Assembly (NCBI GenBank): GCA_934149275.1
Contig: CAKPEG010000004.1
Location: 13,768-77,767, forward strand
Length of the DNA stretch: 64,000 nt
Direction of reading: 5' to 3'
DNA from: an uncultured Clostridia bacterium
Lineage (GTDB): Bacteria > Bacillota > Clostridia > TANB77 > CAG-508
The notes beneath the pieces were generated by a model, which was given only the letters and a program-made list of their open reading frames with translations, did no database searches and was not told the origin of the DNA. Positions within the stretch are counted from its first letter, which is position 1. Each line of letters begins with the position of its first letter. A program made the position numbers and the translations under genes. This document shows positions 16,737 through 23,897 of this stretch, one piece after another.

Positions 16737-16785
16737 AAAGTGCACCTCCTAAAAATAAGTTGTTATATTACTGAGTAACAATTTC

Positions 16786-16814
16786 ATTATACTCCAAAAT
16801 ACGGAAAAAATCAA
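16786..16814 (-). promoter_or_regulatory. Promoter of the orphan gene at 16041-16736
   Basis: On the minus strand TTGATT (complement of 16809-16814) and TATAAT (complement of 16786-16791) are spaced by exactly 17 bp. Confidence 0.7.
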
Positions 16815-16835
16815 CCGAATGCAGAAAGTACAGCG

Positions 16836-17330
16836 CTATTTCTCAGATTCTAAAACAGAATTTTCGGAATCCTCTTTAATATTTTCTTCAATTTTTTCTT
16901 TAAGTTTTTCTATACACTTATTTTTATCTTTTAAATTTTTGATAAATTCTCCAGATTTATCTAGTAAATCAGGTACATAATCGATTAGCTTATCAACATA
17001 TGAATCGTGAGTAACTGGCAATAGTTTTACAATTCCATTTGAAACTACTAGAAAAGCAACAGGCTCAATATTTACTCCTGCACCACTACCACCGCCAAAT
17101 GGAAGTCTATACTGAACTTGCTCTTCTTTTTCCCTTTTAGAATATTCATTAATAGTTTCACCTTTGAACTCACTACCACCTGCTGCAAAACCAAAACTTA
17201 CTTTAGAAATTGGAATAATTAAAGTATCAATACCAGTAGAAATAGGTTCTCCTATAATGGTATCAACATCAATCATATCTTTAATACTACTCATAGCAGT
17301 ATTCATTAACCCTTCAATTGGATGAGACAT
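16836..17330 (-). CDS. gerW: GerW family sporulation protein (YtfJ)
   Basis: YtfJ/GerW is a forespore-made protein needed in Bacillus for germination with alanine. Family marks are HPIEGLMNTAMSSIKDMIDV at the N-terminus, GEPISTGIDTLIIPISKVSFGFAAGG in the middle, the glycine-rich PFGGGSGAGVNIEPVAFLVV and the VKLLPV end. The tail is Lys/Glu-rich. The start at 17330 has an ideal AAGGAGG at proper distance; a longer frame to 17369 lacks support. It reads toward scpA rather than away from it, unlike the usual arrangement. Confidence 0.93.
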   Translation of the reverse strand: MSHPIEGLMNTAMSSIKDMIDVDTIIGEPISTGIDTLIIPISKVSFGFAAGGSEFKGETINEYSKREKEEQVQYRLPFGGGSGAGVNIEPVAFLVVSNGIVKLLPVTHDSYVDKLIDYVPDLLDKSGEFIKNLKDKNKCIEKLKEKIEENIKEDSENSVLESEK

Positions 17331-17420
17331 TTTAAAAACCTCCTTGTATTTTATTATTAATATTCTCAAAAAGGTAAAGAAATATTCATAGAATGAATGG
17401 TCATCAAAATGAAAAGTGTG

Positions 17421-17449
17421 TTGTTAAAACAACAAATTAATGATAGAAT
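17421..17449 (+). promoter_or_regulatory. Possible promoter of mgtC
   Basis: TTGTTA (17421-17426) and TAGAAT (17444-17449) have a 17-bp spacer. Confidence 0.45.
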
Positions 17450-17485
17450 GAATAAAAATATGAAGCGAAAAAGAAAGGAGTAAAA

Positions 17486-18148
17486 ATGGAAGAGATTTTG
17501 AACGTAATTACAAATTCATTTGAATTAGAAGCATTCTTAAGACTGGTATTAGGCGCATTTTTAGCTGGATTAATAGGATATGAAAGAGAATCATGGAAGA
17601 AACCAGCAGGAATAAGAACTCACATATTGGTAGGAGAAAGTGCAGTATTGATAATGCTTTGTGGAATATATTTATCAAAAACAATAACTGGAGCTGATCC
17701 ATCGAGAATACCAGCACAGTTGCTTTCAGGAATAGGATTTATTGGTGCTGGAACAATTTTAAGAGATGGATTTCATGTAAAAGGATTAACAACTGCAGCA
17801 AGCTTGCTTGCTGTAACGGGAATTGGGTTAATTGTTGGAGCAGGTGCTTATTTAGTAGCAATAGTAGCAACATTTTTTATTTATATTATACTTTCATATT
17901 CATATAAAATTTCAGACGCAGCAGAAAAATTTGATGAATTTGACTTTAAAATTTATACTGACGATATATATAAAAATTTAAAACAAGTTGAAAAAGTATT
18001 ATCAAAAGATGAGATAATTATAAAGAGAATAAAAGTTGAATCAGATCATATTAGAGTAAAAGGAAAAATTTTAGAAAGTTTAAATAAAAACAGATTAATA
18101 ACAGGAATTATGAAAATAGAAGGAATTAAAGAAATTGTTGAGGAATAA
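17486..18148 (+). CDS. mgtC: MgtC/SapB family membrane protein
   Basis: MgtC proteins affect magnesium homeostasis, acid tolerance and, in some bacteria, the F-type ATP synthase; they are not themselves proven transporters. The family hallmarks are LIGYERE near residue 30, PAGIRTHILVGESAVLIM, GIGFIGAGTILRDG and the VKGLTTAASLLAVTGIGLIVGAG block. Four to five helices fill residues 15-140, and a cytoplasmic ACT-like domain follows (about 145-220). Its 3' end lies just before the GltD-like gene (ATG at 18156), which suggests co-transcription. Confidence 0.9.
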   Translation: MEEILNVITNSFELEAFLRLVLGAFLAGLIGYERESWKKPAGIRTHILVGESAVLIMLCGIYLSKTITGADPSRIPAQLLSGIGFIGAGTILRDGFHVKGLTTAASLLAVTGIGLIVGAGAYLVAIVATFFIYIILSYSYKISDAAEKFDEFDFKIYTDDIYKNLKQVEKVLSKDEIIIKRIKVESDHIRVKGKILESLNKNRLITGIMKIEGIKEIVEE

Positions 18149-18155
18149 TAATACT

Positions 18156-19415
18156 ATGGAAAATATAGAGAAGATTAAAGAAAAAGCTGAATATTGTTTA
18201 AATTGCAAAACACATCCATGCACAAATGCATGCCCAATGAATACACATATACCAGAATTTATATCTAAAATAAAAAATGATGAATTTGAAGAAGCATATA
18301 AGATTTTAAGAGAGAATAATATTTTTTCTCATATTTGTAGCATGATATGCCCACAAGAAAATCAATGTGAAGGATCATGTGTAAGAGGGATAAAGCAAAC
18401 TCCAACACAAATTGGAAATTTAGAAAAGTTCGTAAATGAATGGGCAGAAAATAAAAAAATAGAAATACAAGTTCCAAAAAAAGTTGACAGAAAAGAAAAA
18501 ATTGCAGTAATAGGATCAGGTCCAGCCGGATTAGAATGTGCATATGAGTTGAGAAAAAAAGGATTTCAAGTTACAGTATTTGAAAAGGAAAAAGAACTAG
18601 GTGGAATTTTAAAATATGGAATACCAGATTTTAGATTAGAAAAAAAGTATGTACAAGAAATTATAGATATGTTAAAAAATATGAATGTTAAATTTGAAAC
18701 AGAAAAAGAACTAGGAAAAAATATTCATATTAGTGATTTGAAAAAAGAGTATGATTGTGTATTTTTAGGAATAGGAGCAGAAACTTCAAGCAAATATGAT
18801 TTAGGAGACTTTGAGCAAATATATGATTCAGACTATTTCTTGAAAGCATATAATAGAAATAATTTTATTCCTAATTTAGGAGATGTTGTAATAATAGGTG
18901 GAGGAAATGTTGCAATGGACTCTGCAAGAGTAGCATTAAAGATGGGAGCAAAGTCATCAAACATACTATATAGAAGAGATGTAGAGCACATGCCTGCTAG
19001 AAAAATTGAACTAGAAGAAGCAATTGAAGATGGAGTAAATCCTGAATTTACAACAAGAGTGATTAAAGCAGAAGGAAAAGATAAAAAGATTGAATATGTA
19101 AAATGCATCAAAACAAAAGTTGTTGAAGGAAAAGCAATGGATATTCCAAATACAGAATTTGATTTTAAGGCAGACACTGTTGTATTTGCAATAGGATTAA
19201 AACCAAACAAAGAAGTTCTAAAAGCAGAAGGTTTGGAATATAATGAAAGTGGACTATTAAAAATAGATGATAAAGAAAGGACAAATATCGAAGGAGTATA
19301 TGCTGGAGGAGATTTGTCTGAAAGTAAATCAACAGTCTGCAGAGCACTTGGAAGTGCAAGAAATGCAGCAAATGCAATTATAGAATTTTTTGAAAAGGGA
19401 GATACAAATGTTTAA
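18156..19415 (+). CDS. GltD-like FAD/NAD(P)-dependent oxidoreductase
   Basis: An electron-transfer flavoprotein related to the small subunit of glutamate synthase, NfnB and dihydropyrimidine dehydrogenase. Two Cys clusters at the N-terminus (CLNCKTHPCTNACP and CSMICPQENQCEGSC) should bind 4Fe-4S clusters. The FAD fold starts with VIGSGPAGLECAYELRKKG, the NAD(P) fold with IGGGNVAMDSARVALKMGA, and the end has GVYAGGDL. No glutamate synthase large subunit or NfnA is adjacent, so the partner and substrate are open. The ATG at 18156 follows GAGGA; upstream TTG codons are less likely. pepV overlaps its end by 8 bp. Confidence 0.85.
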   Translation: MENIEKIKEKAEYCLNCKTHPCTNACPMNTHIPEFISKIKNDEFEEAYKILRENNIFSHICSMICPQENQCEGSCVRGIKQTPTQIGNLEKFVNEWAENKKIEIQVPKKVDRKEKIAVIGSGPAGLECAYELRKKGFQVTVFEKEKELGGILKYGIPDFRLEKKYVQEIIDMLKNMNVKFETEKELGKNIHISDLKKEYDCVFLGIGAETSSKYDLGDFEQIYDSDYFLKAYNRNNFIPNLGDVVIIGGGNVAMDSARVALKMGAKSSNILYRRDVEHMPARKIELEEAIEDGVNPEFTTRVIKAEGKDKKIEYVKCIKTKVVEGKAMDIPNTEFDFKADTVVFAIGLKPNKEVLKAEGLEYNESGLLKIDDKERTNIEGVYAGGDLSESKSTVCRALGSARNAANAIIEFFEKGDTNV

Positions 19416-20784
19416 AGAATATATTATTGCAAATGAAGATCAAATGATAAAAGACTTGGGAGAAATGATAAAAATCCCAAGCAAATTAGAAGGATATGAT
19501 AATCCTCAATATCCTTTTGGAAAAAATGTAGATGATGCGTTAAACAAATTTTTAGAAATAGGAAAAAGACTAGGATTTAGAACAAAAAACATAGATAAAT
19601 ATTGTGGATACATTGAATTTGGAGAAGGCAAAGAACTAGTTGGAATAATTGGACATTTAGATGTAGTGCCAGAAGGCGAAGGTTGGACACATCCACCATT
19701 TGAACTTACTATAGATAATGATAAACTTTATGGAAGAGGAACAACTGATGATAAAGGACCAATGATAGCTAGCTTATATGCTATGAAAGCAGTTATGGAA
19801 AATACCGCTGTACATAAAAGAGTAAGATTAATAATTGGATTAAACGAAGAAAATAGTTGGAAGTGTATAAATTATTATAAGGCTCATGAAGAAGCACCAA
19901 CAGTTGGATTTAGTCCAGATGCTGATTTTCCTTGCATATATGCAGAAAAAGCACTTCTTACAGCATATACATCTGAGACATGTGTTGAAAATGATAAAAT
20001 TAAAATAAAAGAAATAGACTGCAAAAATAATAGAGTTAACGTAGTTCCAAAGTATTGTTCTGTGAAACTAGAAGTAGACTCAAAAATAGAGGAAGAAGTA
20101 AAGAAATTCTTATTGGAAAAAGTATCAGAAAATATATCTTTTACAAAAATGCAGAACGAATTTTATATAGAAACAAGGGGAATACAAGCTCATGCAGCAC
20201 ATCCCGAATTAGGAAAAAATGCTGTTTCAGAGATGGTAATGATTTTGAATGAATTGCTTAATAGATATGATGTTGAAGAAAAAACAATAAGACTATTAGC
20301 TACTAAAGTTAGAAGAGAAACTAATGGAGAAAGCTTAGGAATTGATCACAAAAATACAGAATTAGGCGATTTGACTTTAAACTTAGCACAACTAAAATTA
20401 GAAGATGGAAAAATAAAATCTGGAATGAACTTAAGAATACCAGGAGATCAAAACCTAGAAGAGGTTAAAACAAAAATAGAAAAAGAATTAGATGGAATAG
20501 AAATAAAATTTTTTGGAGAAAAACCAGCATTATATATTCCAAAAGACAATGAATTAGTAAAAAAATTATGTAGAATTTATAATGAGTATACAGGTGAAAA
20601 TAAAGACCCTTTAGCAATTGGGGGAGCAACATTTGCAAGAGCTTTCGAAAACTGCGTTTCATTTGGAGCAATAAAACCAGGCGAACCTGACATGTGCCAT
20701 CAAGTAGATGAATATATTAAACATAAAGATTTAATAGATGCTTGTTGCATGTATGCAACTGCAATATACGAATTAGCGCAATAA
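19408..20784 (+). CDS. pepV: Zinc-dependent dipeptidase (PepV / Sapep family)
   Basis: A cytoplasmic metallopeptidase of the M20 family that cleaves dipeptides. Zinc ligands are visible in IIGHLDVVPEGEGWTHPPF, YGRGTTDDKGPM (bridging Asp) and GLNEENSWKC (catalytic and metal Glu pair). The lid domain contains QAHAAHPELGKNA, and the end has GGATFARAFENCVSFGA with the last His ligand in MCHQVDEY. The 458-residue length matches PepV. The start is at 19408, overlapping the previous stop by 8 bp with AAAAGGGA upstream. It is the last gene before a strong new promoter. Confidence 0.92.
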   Translation: MFKEYIIANEDQMIKDLGEMIKIPSKLEGYDNPQYPFGKNVDDALNKFLEIGKRLGFRTKNIDKYCGYIEFGEGKELVGIIGHLDVVPEGEGWTHPPFELTIDNDKLYGRGTTDDKGPMIASLYAMKAVMENTAVHKRVRLIIGLNEENSWKCINYYKAHEEAPTVGFSPDADFPCIYAEKALLTAYTSETCVENDKIKIKEIDCKNNRVNVVPKYCSVKLEVDSKIEEEVKKFLLEKVSENISFTKMQNEFYIETRGIQAHAAHPELGKNAVSEMVMILNELLNRYDVEEKTIRLLATKVRRETNGESLGIDHKNTELGDLTLNLAQLKLEDGKIKSGMNLRIPGDQNLEEVKTKIEKELDGIEIKFFGEKPALYIPKDNELVKKLCRIYNEYTGENKDPLAIGGATFARAFENCVSFGAIKPGEPDMCHQVDEYIKHKDLIDACCMYATAIYELAQ

Positions 20785-20789
20785 AATAA

Positions 20790-20818
20790 TTGACTTAGAA
20801 CGTATTAACTGTTATAAT
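20790..20818 (+). promoter_or_regulatory. SigA promoter of the riboswitch-mntP transcript
   Basis: TTGACT (20790-20795) and TATAAT (20813-20818) have a 17-bp spacer and sit right before the aptamer. Confidence 0.8.
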
Positions 20819-20826
20819 AAAAAAAC

Positions 20827-20917
20827 GATGAGGGAGTAGTTAGCATATTATTAATATGTAATATATTCAACATAATGATAATAATATCTGGATATATTTT
20901 AAATAATGAGACTTATC
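20827..20917 (+). promoter_or_regulatory. yybP-ykoY (manganese) riboswitch aptamer
   Basis: P1 pairs GATGAG (20827-20832) with CTTATC (20912-20917). Immediately inside are GGAGTAG on the 5' side and GAGA on the 3' side, as in the conserved L1 internal loop of this class. CATATT-ATT-AATATG forms an inner hairpin, and CAACATA (20868-20874) fits the second conserved loop as I remember it. The downstream gene is mntP, the manganese exporter, a classical target. P1 shares CTTATC with the terminator stem that follows, the expected ON-switch logic in which Mn2+ stabilises P1 and prevents termination. Confidence 0.78.
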
Positions 20918-20947
20918 TGTAGCAACTACAGATATAGTCTTTTTTTT
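20909..20947 (+). terminator. Riboswitch expression-platform terminator
   Basis: AGACTTATCTGTAG and CTACAGATATAGTCT pair with a single extra T around a CAA loop, followed by eight T. The 5' arm overlaps the P1 strand of the aptamer, so the two structures exclude each other. Confidence 0.85.
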
Positions 20948-21091
20948 ATATAATAGGAAAGTTCTCCGAACTTCCTATTATATAAAATAACAATGCACAG
21001 AAATTTGCTCTGCAAATTTCGCGCGCGAACAAAGACGCGGACTTAAAAATGTTATAATTGGTGCAAATGTTATTAATGTCCGCTTTTGTTC
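20944..21091 (+). repeat. Structured repeat family 2, copy 1, with extended -10 motif
   Basis: Three hairpins in series: TATATAATAGGAA.GTTC/GAACTTCCTATTATATA, GAAATTTGC-TCT-GCAAATTTC (21000-21020), and GAACAAAGACGCGGAC/GTCCGCTTTTGTTC (21027-21042 and 21078-21091). In the loop of the third is TG-T-TATAAT (21050-21058), an extended -10 hexamer. Copy 2 is at 28911-29057, and a fragment of the first hairpin is at 48184-48216. The copy separates the riboswitch terminator from mntP. Confidence 0.8.
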
Positions 21092-21153
21092 TATGAAAAA
21101 TATCAGTTATATGTGCTAACTACGACCATAAAATATATAAAGGAGAATCAGTC

Positions 21154-21729
21154 GTGGGAATTGGAGAATTAATAGTATTAAGCTTAGGATTAGGAATGGA
21201 CGCCTTTGCTGTTTCAATATGTAAAGGTTTATCAATGAAAAAAATGAACTGGAAAAAAGCTTTAATTATAGGATTGTATTTTGGAGGATTTCAAGCTATA
21301 ATGCCAGTACTAGGATACTTTCTAAGTAAAGGATTTGAGAATTTTGTAACTAGTATTGATCATTGGATTGCATTTATTTTACTTAGCATAATAGGCGGGA
21401 AAATGGTAAAAGATGCTTTTAGCCAAGGAAATAGCGAAAACTGTAATGAAGACGTTGGATTTAAAACAATGATAGTTTTAGCAATTGCAACAAGTATAGA
21501 TGCATTAGCTGTTGGAATTACATTTGCGTTTTTAAATGTTAATTTAATTTTAGCAATTGCACTAATAGGAAGTATAACTTTTTTCTTATCTGTGATAGGA
21601 ACAAAGGTTGGAAACATATTTGGAGACAGATATGAAAATAAAGCAGAACTTTTAGGTGGAGTTATTTTAATTTTCTTGGGAATAAAAATTTTACTAGAGC
21701 ATTTAAATATTATTAATTTCTTTATATAA
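21154..21729 (+). CDS. mntP: Manganese efflux pump MntP
   Basis: Exports Mn2+ across the cytoplasmic membrane. The 191 residues form six helices in two inverted DUF204 halves, each with the characteristic Asp: GMDAFAVSICKG near residue 15 and TSIDALAVGITFAF near 115. It starts at a GTG (21154) 8 nt after AAGGAG. The upstream yybP-ykoY riboswitch indicates induction by manganese, although the repeat carried between riboswitch and gene may contribute its own promoter. The S66 peptidase gene follows after 167 bp. Confidence 0.95.
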   Translation: MGIGELIVLSLGLGMDAFAVSICKGLSMKKMNWKKALIIGLYFGGFQAIMPVLGYFLSKGFENFVTSIDHWIAFILLSIIGGKMVKDAFSQGNSENCNEDVGFKTMIVLAIATSIDALAVGITFAFLNVNLILAIALIGSITFFLSVIGTKVGNIFGDRYENKAELLGGVILIFLGIKILLEHLNIINFFI

Positions 21730-21896
21730 TAGAAAAATGAATAACATTCTATCTTAGAAAAATAGCATGAGCAGAAATTAAAAAAAGTTTCTATCTATGA
21801 AAAAAAGAACTAAAAAGTTATAATGAGTGTAAAGATTAAAAATGTTCATTTTGCTCTAGGCAATTCAACATACATATGTATTAGAAGGGAGAATTT

Positions 21897-22916
21897 ATGA
21901 AATATCCAAAAGCATTGAAATCAGGAGATTACATAGGCGTAACAGCACCATCAGCAGGAATAAACGAAGAAATTAAGATTAAAAGATTAGAAAATGCTGA
22001 AAAAAATTTGAGAAAAAAGGGTTTTAAATATATAGAAACATCTAATGTTAGAAAAGAAGAGAAAGGCAGAAGTTCATCAGCGAAAGAACGTGCAAAACAA
22101 TTCATGGACTTATGGAATAATGAAAAAGTTGGAGCAATAATATCTGCAACTGGTGGAGACTTTATGTCAGAAATATTAGATGAATTAGACTTTGAAAAAA
22201 TAAAAAAATCAGAACTAAAATGGTTTCAAGGATATTCAGATAATACAGTATTAACATTTGAACTACCTTTATTAGCAGATATAGCATGCATATATGGACC
22301 AACTATAAAAGATTTTGGAATGAGAAACTTACATAGATCATTAGAAGATTCTTTAAAAATTATGGAAGGCAATGAAATAACACAAGAAAGCTTCGAAAAA
22401 TGTGAAAGTAGAGAATGGACAGAAAGAACAGATCCATATGAAGAATATGATTTAGCAGAAAAAGTTGAATGGAAAAATCTTAATGGAGAAAAAGAAATTG
22501 CTTTTAAAGGAAGAGCAATAGGTGGTTGTTTTGATGTAATTACTAATTTAATTGGAACAAAATATGATAAGGTAAAAGAGTTTATAGAAAAATATAAAGA
22601 AGATGGTATCGTATGGTTTTTAGAGGTTTTCGAAATGTCAACTCCTCAAATATATTTACATTTATGGCAAATGAAAAATGCAGGTTATTTTGAACATTGC
22701 AATGGAATAATTTTTGGAAGGCCTTTAATGACGAGAGAAGATTATGGTATTTCATATGAAGAAACACTAAAAGATGCACTTGGAGATTTGAATATACCAG
22801 TAATATTTGATACTGATATAGGACATGTTTCACCACAAATGTCTATTGTTTCAGGCGGAATTATAGAAGTAACTTCAAAAGCAGGAAAAGGAACTATAAA
22901 GAATTATTTTGAATAA
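21897..22916 (+). CDS. S66 family peptidase (LD-carboxypeptidase / MccF-like)
   Basis: Serine peptidases of this family trim L,D-linked murein tetrapeptides (LdcA) or inactivate microcin-type acyl adenylates (MccF). The 339 residues start with ALKSGDYIGVTAPSAG. The nucleophile elbow is WFQGYSDNT (Ser in GYSD), the catalytic Glu is in VWFLEVFEMS and the His is in FDTDIGHVSPQM. The IGGCFDVI block and GIIFGRP are family marks. The extra WTERTDPYEE region makes it look closer to the MccF branch than to short LdcA enzymes. Substrate not determinable. Confidence 0.88.
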   Translation: MKYPKALKSGDYIGVTAPSAGINEEIKIKRLENAEKNLRKKGFKYIETSNVRKEEKGRSSSAKERAKQFMDLWNNEKVGAIISATGGDFMSEILDELDFEKIKKSELKWFQGYSDNTVLTFELPLLADIACIYGPTIKDFGMRNLHRSLEDSLKIMEGNEITQESFEKCESREWTERTDPYEEYDLAEKVEWKNLNGEKEIAFKGRAIGGCFDVITNLIGTKYDKVKEFIEKYKEDGIVWFLEVFEMSTPQIYLHLWQMKNAGYFEHCNGIIFGRPLMTREDYGISYEETLKDALGDLNIPVIFDTDIGHVSPQMSIVSGGIIEVTSKAGKGTIKNYFE

Positions 22917-22995
22917 AATTATACAAATTCTCAAAGCAAATTTTTGTACATTCATATGTTATAAAAGTTTCAGAGATTTATATTACAATACAAGA

Positions 22996-23025
22996 AAAAC
23001 GGGTCGGCTAAGCCAACCCGTTTTT
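22996..23025. terminator. Bidirectional terminator between convergent genes
   Basis: ACGGGTCGGCT-AA-GCCAACCCGT with A-run before and T-run after serves both the S66 peptidase gene (+) and the orphan gene at 23043-23639 (-). Confidence 0.85.
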
Positions 23026-23042
23026 AGTAACTTGTTTCAGGA

Positions 23043-23639
23043 TTATTTTTCTTCTGGTGCTGTCTGCTTTTTTTGTGAAGAGAAAAAATTTGCAATACCA
23101 AAGCATACTTTAGCAACAGAATAGAAAACATATCCCACTGCGAAGAACACAATTTTTAATACAAAATCGAAAATCTTCTTTTCTGCATTAATAATCTGTA
23201 CAAAAAATTTGTACACAAGCATTACCAGAAGTGCTGTTACAAGCAGTTCTCCAAGGCCGACTAAAAGTGTGACAAGATTGAAATCGTTTTTAGCAGCAAA
23301 AGCTATAACCGGATCCGAAGATTCGTGCAAAGCTTTGCGAGCTTTTAAATCGTTTTCAATTTTTTTATCTGCATTGTTAGCTTGTGTCTGGTAAGCCTTT
23401 TTTTGCTCAGGGTTAGTCGATTTTGAAGCAATATCCTGACAATATTCCCTTTCAGCCTCGAGCTCCTGAATATCAGAATGATAATGAATCATCCGAATCT
23501 GTGTTCCAACAATTTTGACTCCAAAAGAGCCGACCGAACAAGTACCATAAACAATCGTCATAAGTGTGACAACCGTGAGAATGAGTCGAGAGACTACATT
23601 CCAGAATTTTTTGAAACCTCTTGTTGCTTTGTGTGTCAT
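23043..23639 (-). CDS. Uncharacterised membrane protein with coiled coil, atypical composition
   Basis: I do not recognise it. The 198 residues comprise a basic N-terminus, a hydrophobic helix at about 15-45, a charged coiled-coil stretch at about 50-110 (IQELEAEREYCQDIA, NADKKIENDLKARKALHE), two further hydrophobic helices (about 120-145 and 157-185) and a polar tail ending APEEK. Codon use is less A-biased than in neighbouring genes. AAGGAGG stands 9 nt before the ATG, and the gene shares the strong bidirectional terminator. It is isolated between the S66 peptidase gene and glgP. Probably a transferred orphan. Confidence 0.72.
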   Translation of the reverse strand: MTHKATRGFKKFWNVVSRLILTVVTLMTIVYGTCSVGSFGVKIVGTQIRMIHYHSDIQELEAEREYCQDIASKSTNPEQKKAYQTQANNADKKIENDLKARKALHESSDPVIAFAAKNDFNLVTLLVGLGELLVTALLVMLVYKFFVQIINAEKKIFDFVLKIVFFAVGYVFYSVAKVCFGIANFFSSQKKQTAPEEK

Positions 23640-23809
23640 AGTGCATCCTCCTTATAATAGATATTTCAAAACGTTCTTGATAAAATTTTCGCTAATTTAA
23701 TTATAACATAAAAACATATAAAAATAAAAATAGAGTTAGAAAAATGTAACAAAAAAGTAATATATAGATAAAATTGCATAAAAAATAATCAAAAGAATTG
23801 TAAAAAGAT

Positions 23810-23838
23810 TTGACAAAAATAATATTTTAATAGATAAT
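23810..23838 (+). promoter_or_regulatory. Probable promoter of glgP
   Basis: TTGACA (23810-23815) and GATAAT (23833-23838) have a 17-bp spacer. Confidence 0.6.
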
Positions 23839-23897
23839 AAAGGTATTGAAAAAAAGAGATTACAAAAGAAATCTGAAAAGTTACAAAGGAGGAAAAA

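Noticed and set aside
18156..19415. Naming the flavoprotein GltD (glutamate synthase small subunit)
   Set aside because: No gltA/gltB is adjacent, and the same architecture occurs in NfnB and other oxidoreductases, so only the family is stated.
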